Shown here: positions 33,242 through 36,978 of the stretch, in pieces
How the letters are laid out: each line of letters begins with the position of its first letter
How positions within the stretch are numbered: position 1 is the first letter of the stretch
Source: Opitutales bacterium
GTDB lineage: Bacteria > Verrucomicrobiota > Verrucomicrobiia > Opitutales > Seribacteraceae
Length of the DNA stretch: 36,978 nucleotides
NCBI GenBank assembly: GCA_900299365.1
Contig: OMJS01000167.1
Coordinates: 1 to 36,978, forward strand
Direction: 5' to 3'
Translations under genes and position numbers: made by a program
The notes under the pieces: generated by a model
What the model was told of the DNA's origin: nothing
Databases searched by the model: none
Seen by the model: only the letters and a program-made list of their open reading frames with translations

Positions 33242-35032
33242 ATGTCGGAAAATTCCTTTAAAATTTTAAGCAATATTTTTATTCCCCAAGCCCCCGGTCT
33301 ACGGTCTCTTATCTTTCGGAATTTTTCTAAAGGAGATCTGCAGGCAGGTATAAATGTTGCCCTCCTCGCTATACCCCAAGGTATGGCTTATGCCTTGGTT
33401 GCAGGCCTGCCTATACATTATGGACTTCTGGGCTCTGCCATTGCGGCATTAATGGGAGGAATTTTTGGTGGTGGAAAATTCATTACCTTAGGGCCCACAA
33501 ATGCAACTGCGGTTCTTTTATTCGGGGCATTTGCAGGGTCCGGATTGATTGGACAAAATGGCCTGGCCTCCGCATCTGCATTGATGCTCCTTCCGGTCAT
33601 TCTAATCACATCCAGCCTGTTTCTAATTGTTGCAAGTCTGTTACGGGTATCTTTTGTTGTACAATTTGTTTCCCGAACGGTAATAACCGGTTATATAACT
33701 GCAGCCGCATGTCTAATTATCGCTAATCAAGGGCGCCATGTTTTGGGAATTTCCACCACCGATGAGACACCCCCCTCCACTTTTCTGGGTATCCTTCATT
33801 TTCTGATCACTCATCTGGAACTTATCTCTCTACCTGCTGTTATTCTCAGTGCAATCACTACTTCCATTTACCTGTTTCTTAAATTTTTCTCACCTTCTTT
33901 GCCCAGCGTTGCCGGTACACTTGTTGTAGCATCGATTGCCGGTAATTTTATGTCTGGCCTTGGTATGCCAGTGGTTTGCCTAGAGAATTTTTCCCTAAGC
34001 AATGATCTGTTTGTATTGCCCAGTCCAGAGTTGGTCTCAGTTCATGGATCCCTGATTTTTTCCACTTCGCTCGCAGTGTGTTTGTTGTGTTTACTCGAAG
34101 GTCTTTCCATCGGTAAATCCCTATCAGCCCGAGCGGGTGGTCGAATTGATACCAACCAAGAAACCTTCTCAATCGGGATGGGTAATCTGGGTTGTGGTCT
34201 GTTTTCAGGCATGCCAGCTTCTGGTTCCCTAACCCGTTCAACTTTGAGTGTTGCCAGTGGAGCCAAGTCCAATACTGCCAATCTTCTCACCGGACTGATC
34301 ATTCTAATTGGTGTCTTTGCCCTGAATGATTTTGTAAGGTTTATTCCTATCTGCTCACTTGCCACCTTGGTTATTTTTATTGGCCTGTCTTTGGTGAAAT
34401 TCCGACAGATTCAGACCGTTGCCCGAGCCACCCGATCCGATGCCTTAACCTTTGTAATCACCTTGATTGTTGGGCTTATTTTTTCCTTACAGCTGGCTAT
34501 CTTTTGCGGAGTAATTACCTCTATTTTGTTATTTCTTAGAAAAGTCGCTCAGCCGCAACTCGTTGAATATGGGTATACCCAAGAGGGCGACCTTACCGAA
34601 GCCTCCGTGAACACCAAAAGGGCGGAACCTGAAGTCTTTATTGTACATGTGGAAGGTGAGCTGTTTTTTGCCGCAGCCGATTTATTTTACGAACAGATTA
34701 GGCGGGTTGGGGAAGATCCTAATCAAAAAGTTTTAGTCCTAAAGATGCTCAATGCTCACCATATGGACGCCACATCGGTCTTGGCACTCGAAGAGCTCCT
34801 GGAATACCTCAAAGAGAAAGACTGTCATGTCATTTTGTGCGAAGTCCGTAAGGATTGTCTGCGAATCCTCAAAAATTCGGGCGTTCTTTCCCGAATGAAC
34901 CGAAGAAATATTTTCCCATTCGTTCCAAGCAATCCAACTCTCTCAACGGCCAAGGCAATTGGGCGGGCCAAATCACTGGTTGCCGGTGGTAGGGCTAAGG
35001 TAACGATTGTCGCTGAAGAACGAAATGATTAA
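33242..35032 (+). CDS. SulP-family anion transporter with STAS domain
   Basis: A 596-residue inner-membrane transporter. About 11-14 helices fill residues 30-430, including the family segment GDLQAGINVALLAIPQGMAYALVAG near the N-terminus and NLGCGLFSGMPASGSLTRS in the middle, a SulP core motif. A cytoplasmic STAS domain covers about 460-570 (VFIVHVEGELFFAAADLFYEQI ... HHMDATSVLALEELLEYL). SulP proteins carry sulfate, bicarbonate, molybdate or dicarboxylates, using protons or sodium; the substrate is not decidable here. The STAS domain usually regulates transport. It shares direction with the Wzz-like gene and is convergent with the next gene. Confidence 0.9.
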   Translation: MSENSFKILSNIFIPQAPGLRSLIFRNFSKGDLQAGINVALLAIPQGMAYALVAGLPIHYGLLGSAIAALMGGIFGGGKFITLGPTNATAVLLFGAFAGSGLIGQNGLASASALMLLPVILITSSLFLIVASLLRVSFVVQFVSRTVITGYITAAACLIIANQGRHVLGISTTDETPPSTFLGILHFLITHLELISLPAVILSAITTSIYLFLKFFSPSLPSVAGTLVVASIAGNFMSGLGMPVVCLENFSLSNDLFVLPSPELVSVHGSLIFSTSLAVCLLCLLEGLSIGKSLSARAGGRIDTNQETFSIGMGNLGCGLFSGMPASGSLTRSTLSVASGAKSNTANLLTGLIILIGVFALNDFVRFIPICSLATLVIFIGLSLVKFRQIQTVARATRSDALTFVITLIVGLIFSLQLAIFCGVITSILLFLRKVAQPQLVEYGYTQEGDLTEASVNTKRAEPEVFIVHVEGELFFAAADLFYEQIRRVGEDPNQKVLVLKMLNAHHMDATSVLALEELLEYLKEKDCHVILCEVRKDCLRILKNSGVLSRMNRRNIFPFVPSNPTLSTAKAIGRAKSLVAGGRAKVTIVAEERND

Positions 35033-35064
35033 TCTCATTTTTCAAATTCCTTCAGATCTGCTTA

Positions 35065-35700
35065 TTAAATCATTGGTGGTGGATTAAATTCAGAATTTTC
35101 TGAAGATTCTCTAACTGGAGGTGGCGTAATTTTTAAATCCTTGGTGGATGTATTTTCAAGATTACTCTCTTGGGTGGATGCTCCTACATTTTCTTCTTGA
35201 AGATTATTAGTTTCGTTTAATTCCTTCTGTTCCAAAAATCTAGTATGATTGAATTGCTCAATAGATTTCAACTCCATTAGTGCTTCTTGGTGTTTCACTT
35301 TAGTTTCTTTGAGCAGTAAATCGATTTCCGCACGCTGGGAAGAATCCAAGCCTCCCCCTGTAAGTGCTTTTTCTGTTGTTCTGATCTCTTTGGCAAATTC
35401 TTTGATTTTAGATAATACCTCCTCTTTCTTGGACCCGTAATTAAGTTTGGGGGCTATTATTTTTTTAGCATCAAGGAATGCTGTGTGATTGCCTTCTCTT
35501 ATTGAATCTTTTTCTTTTTTTAGAACCTTTAAATAATCAAGGTATGCTTCAATGTCTTGATTTACATTCTTTCCAATGTTTTCTTGTTCTCGAAGTTCTT
35601 TTATTTTGGCACGCAAGTCATCCATTTCTTGCTGTACTTTTTCTCTGGCTAAAATACGTTTTTTAACTTCTGAAAGCTCGTTTTCATTTTGAGAATTCAT
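35065..35700 (-). CDS. Coiled-coil hypothetical protein (211 aa)
   Basis: Not recognised. Almost the whole chain (residues 1-160) is charged, heptad-like helix (KKRILAREKVQQEMDDLRAK; KEEVLSKIKEFAKEIRTTEK), followed by a Ser/Asn/Glu-rich disordered tail ending in two Pro-rich stretches (ITPPPVRESS; FNPPPMI). No signal peptide or membrane segment is visible, so it is probably cytoplasmic. It is convergent with the SulP gene (32 bases apart) and lies 78 bases downstream of the tatD-like gene, on the same strand. Confidence 0.65.
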   Translation of the reverse strand: MNSQNENELSEVKKRILAREKVQQEMDDLRAKIKELREQENIGKNVNQDIEAYLDYLKVLKKEKDSIREGNHTAFLDAKKIIAPKLNYGSKKEEVLSKIKEFAKEIRTTEKALTGGGLDSSQRAEIDLLLKETKVKHQEALMELKSIEQFNHTRFLEQKELNETNNLQEENVGASTQESNLENTSTKDLKITPPPVRESSENSEFNPPPMI

Positions 35701-35778
35701 AGAAAAGTATAGGGTTTAAAGGAATTTGATTAAATAACACAAGATTTCCAGCAAATTAAATCTCTTAACCAATAAAGT

Positions 35779-36564
35779 CTAATTAAAATAGAACTTAAGA
35801 GAATTTTCCCAGCAAATTTGCTCAATACTTTGGCCAAACAAATTTCCCAGAAAGTCTCCAATTTGAGAAATAAAGGAGGGCTCATTTCTTTTACCACGAT
35901 GAGGAACTGGTGCAAGGTATGGGCTATCAGTTTCGATCATCAATCTTTCCAGTCCTTGGTATTTAACTGCCTCCAATAATTTTTCGTTTTTGGGAAAGGT
36001 AATTATACCGGTAAAGGATGCCCTCCCTCCCCGTTCGATTAATTGCGATATCTCCCCAACTCCCTCGGTAAAACAATGAAAGACCACCTTCTTCCAATCC
36101 ACTCCCGAATGATCAATTTCCCTGACACAATCATCAAACGCTGACCGTGAATGAATGATCACCGGGCAAGCGAGCTCACGGGCAATACCTAGTTGCTTCC
36201 TTAACGCCTCTTTCTGCCAAAAAATAATTTTCTCAGCCTGCTCCCCATCTTTGGGCAATCGAAAATAATCCAGTCCAATTTCTCCCAATGCTACAGGAGC
36301 CTTTCCCGAAACCCAGTAATTTTCTAAGCACGATAATTGACCCTCCCAATTTTGGTCGACATATCCAGGGTGCAATCCGGCCGAATAATCAATTCTGTTA
36401 GGAAATTTTTGGGCAATGGTTTGGTAATCTTCCCAGTCATCCGCAGAAGTACCAATGGTGACCATTCTTTTTATTCCTCCATCTTCTGCCCGCTGAAGAA
36501 TGGGTCCCAATTCTTTCTTACGCAAGAAAGTTTGCAAATGACAATGTGTATCAAACCAAGACAT
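35779..36564 (-). CDS. tatD: TatD-family metal-dependent hydrolase (deoxyribonuclease)
   Basis: A 261-residue TIM-barrel enzyme of the usual family length. Metal ligands are visible: His7 and His9 (DTHCHL), the Glu of GEIGLDYF, the His of PVIIHSRSAFDD, the His of VVFHCFTEG and the Asp of IETDSPYLAPVPHRG. TatD enzymes are magnesium-dependent 3'-5' DNA/RNA nucleases used in DNA repair or turnover in the cytoplasm. It is transcribed divergently from the thioredoxin reductase gene with a 90-base gap. Paralogues such as YcfH and YjjV share the motifs, so the gene name is by family. Confidence 0.9.
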   Translation of the reverse strand: MSWFDTHCHLQTFLRKKELGPILQRAEDGGIKRMVTIGTSADDWEDYQTIAQKFPNRIDYSAGLHPGYVDQNWEGQLSCLENYWVSGKAPVALGEIGLDYFRLPKDGEQAEKIIFWQKEALRKQLGIARELACPVIIHSRSAFDDCVREIDHSGVDWKKVVFHCFTEGVGEISQLIERGGRASFTGIITFPKNEKLLEAVKYQGLERLMIETDSPYLAPVPHRGKRNEPSFISQIGDFLGNLFGQSIEQICWENSLKFYFN

Positions 36565-36654
36565 CTACTCGACCAATACGAAAAGTTCTGCCATGATCGC
36601 CACCTTAAACCTTCTCAAATGAGTAAATCTTTTATCTCTGAAATCTAGTACAAT
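36565..36654. promoter_or_regulatory. Divergent intergenic region tatD/trxB
   Basis: Ninety bases separate two divergent starts and must carry at least one promoter. I see no strong -35/-10 pair or operator-like repeat; neither start has a Shine-Dalgarno sequence. Confidence 0.3.
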
Positions 36655-36978
36655 ATGGAAAATGTAATTATTTTAGGAACTGGTTGTGCCGGCTTCACTG
36701 CGGGTATATATACAGCCCGTGCAAACCTCAACCCTCTCATCCTCGAGGGCAAGCAACCGGGTGGTCAACTCACCACCACTTCAGAAGTGGAAAATTTTCC
36801 CGGCTTTCCTGAAGGAATTGATGGTTATGAATTGATGGAGAATTTGCGAAAACAGGCAACTCGGTTTGGTGCTCGTGTGGAGAATGCATTTATTGACAGG
36901 GTCGAATTTTCCGGGGACCGGAAAATTCTCTTCTCCGGAGAAAAAAGCTACGAGGCAAAGGTTGTAATTATTGCTACT
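36655..36978 (+). CDS. trxB: Thioredoxin reductase, partial (3' end outside window)
   Basis: The first 108 codons of a plus-strand gene run off the right edge. The product starts [23 protein letters not shown], a FAD-binding motif in which the usual GSGPAG reads [27 protein letters not shown], the strongly conserved thioredoxin-reductase segment, follows. The redox CxxC and NADPH site are beyond the window. The enzyme transfers electrons from NADPH to thioredoxin in the cytoplasm. The Pro-to-Cys change in the FAD loop is unusual relative to E. coli TrxB but may be normal in this lineage. Confidence 0.88.
   Translation, partial: MENVIILGTGCAGFTAGIYTARANLNPLILEGKQPGGQLTTTSEVENFPGFPEGIDGYELMENLRKQATRFGARVENAFIDRVEFSGDRKILFSGEKSYEAKVVIIAT

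Noticed and set aside
36337-36648. Plus-strand open frame overlapping the tatD gene
   Set aside because: It is antisense to TatD, whose metal-binding residues are all intact, and runs into the short divergent promoter region.
1-36978. tRNA, rRNA, CRISPR arrays, insertion sequences and att sites
   Set aside because: I looked for cloverleaf-like intergenic sequence, regularly spaced repeats, transposase motifs and terminal inverted repeats and found none. Intergenic gaps are too short for most of these.

Overview
The window looks like chromosomal DNA from a free-living Gram-negative bacterium of the PVC group, most likely Verrucomicrobiota (Opitutae/Puniceicoccales-like). This rests on gene content, not a marker gene: a ThuA-domain protein, several secreted PQQ-like beta-propeller proteins, LamG-like jelly-roll domains, an ECF sigma factor next to a membrane anti-sigma-like protein with a jelly-roll-like C-terminus, and almost no Shine-Dalgarno sequences before otherwise clear starts. 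Genes are tightly packed. No intergenic gap exceeds about 150 bases. I found no rRNA, tRNA, CRISPR array or insertion sequence.

Layout. Minus strand, 1-4377: the start of a response regulator, a ThuA protein, and a translationally coupled pair of unrecognised membrane/secreted proteins plus a jelly-roll protein. Minus strand, 4370-9686: a FtsX/MacB-type ABC permease, its ATPase and a PaaK-like adenylating ligase, joined by ATGA overlaps. A half-size DMT-like membrane protein (9698-10213) and a large secreted repeat protein (10299-12989) follow. Minus strand, 13090-30172: fourteen genes in one direction with gaps of at most about 100 bases. An ECF sigma/anti-sigma pair (30267-31966) lies just upstream of them. 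Plus strand, 32040-35032: a Wzz-like coiled-coil protein and a SulP transporter. The end holds a coiled-coil hypothetical protein and TatD (minus) and the start of thioredoxin reductase (plus).

The most interesting part is 13090-22935. It encodes a UbiC-like chorismate lyase with the family's conserved Arg and Glu, an EhpF-like adenylating enzyme lacking the usual C-terminal domain, an adjoining EhpG-like aldehyde dehydrogenase, an iron-dependent alcohol dehydrogenase, a flavoenzyme with the halogenase motif GWxWxIP, a HemN-like radical SAM protein, a GT4 glycosyltransferase and a 4HBT thioesterase. My working inference is a previously undescribed pathway from chorismate to 4-hydroxybenzoate, then aldehyde, then alcohol, followed by tailoring such as halogenation or glycosylation. 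Upstream genes in the same run encode a sodium/solute symporter with a small membrane partner and three beta-propeller proteins, with a fourth propeller inside the run. These may handle the compound, or the surface it is attached to, outside the cytoplasm. No ketosynthase, acyl carrier protein or phenazine core gene is present, so this is not a standard aryl-polyene or phenazine cluster. The substrate and product cannot be read from sequence alone.
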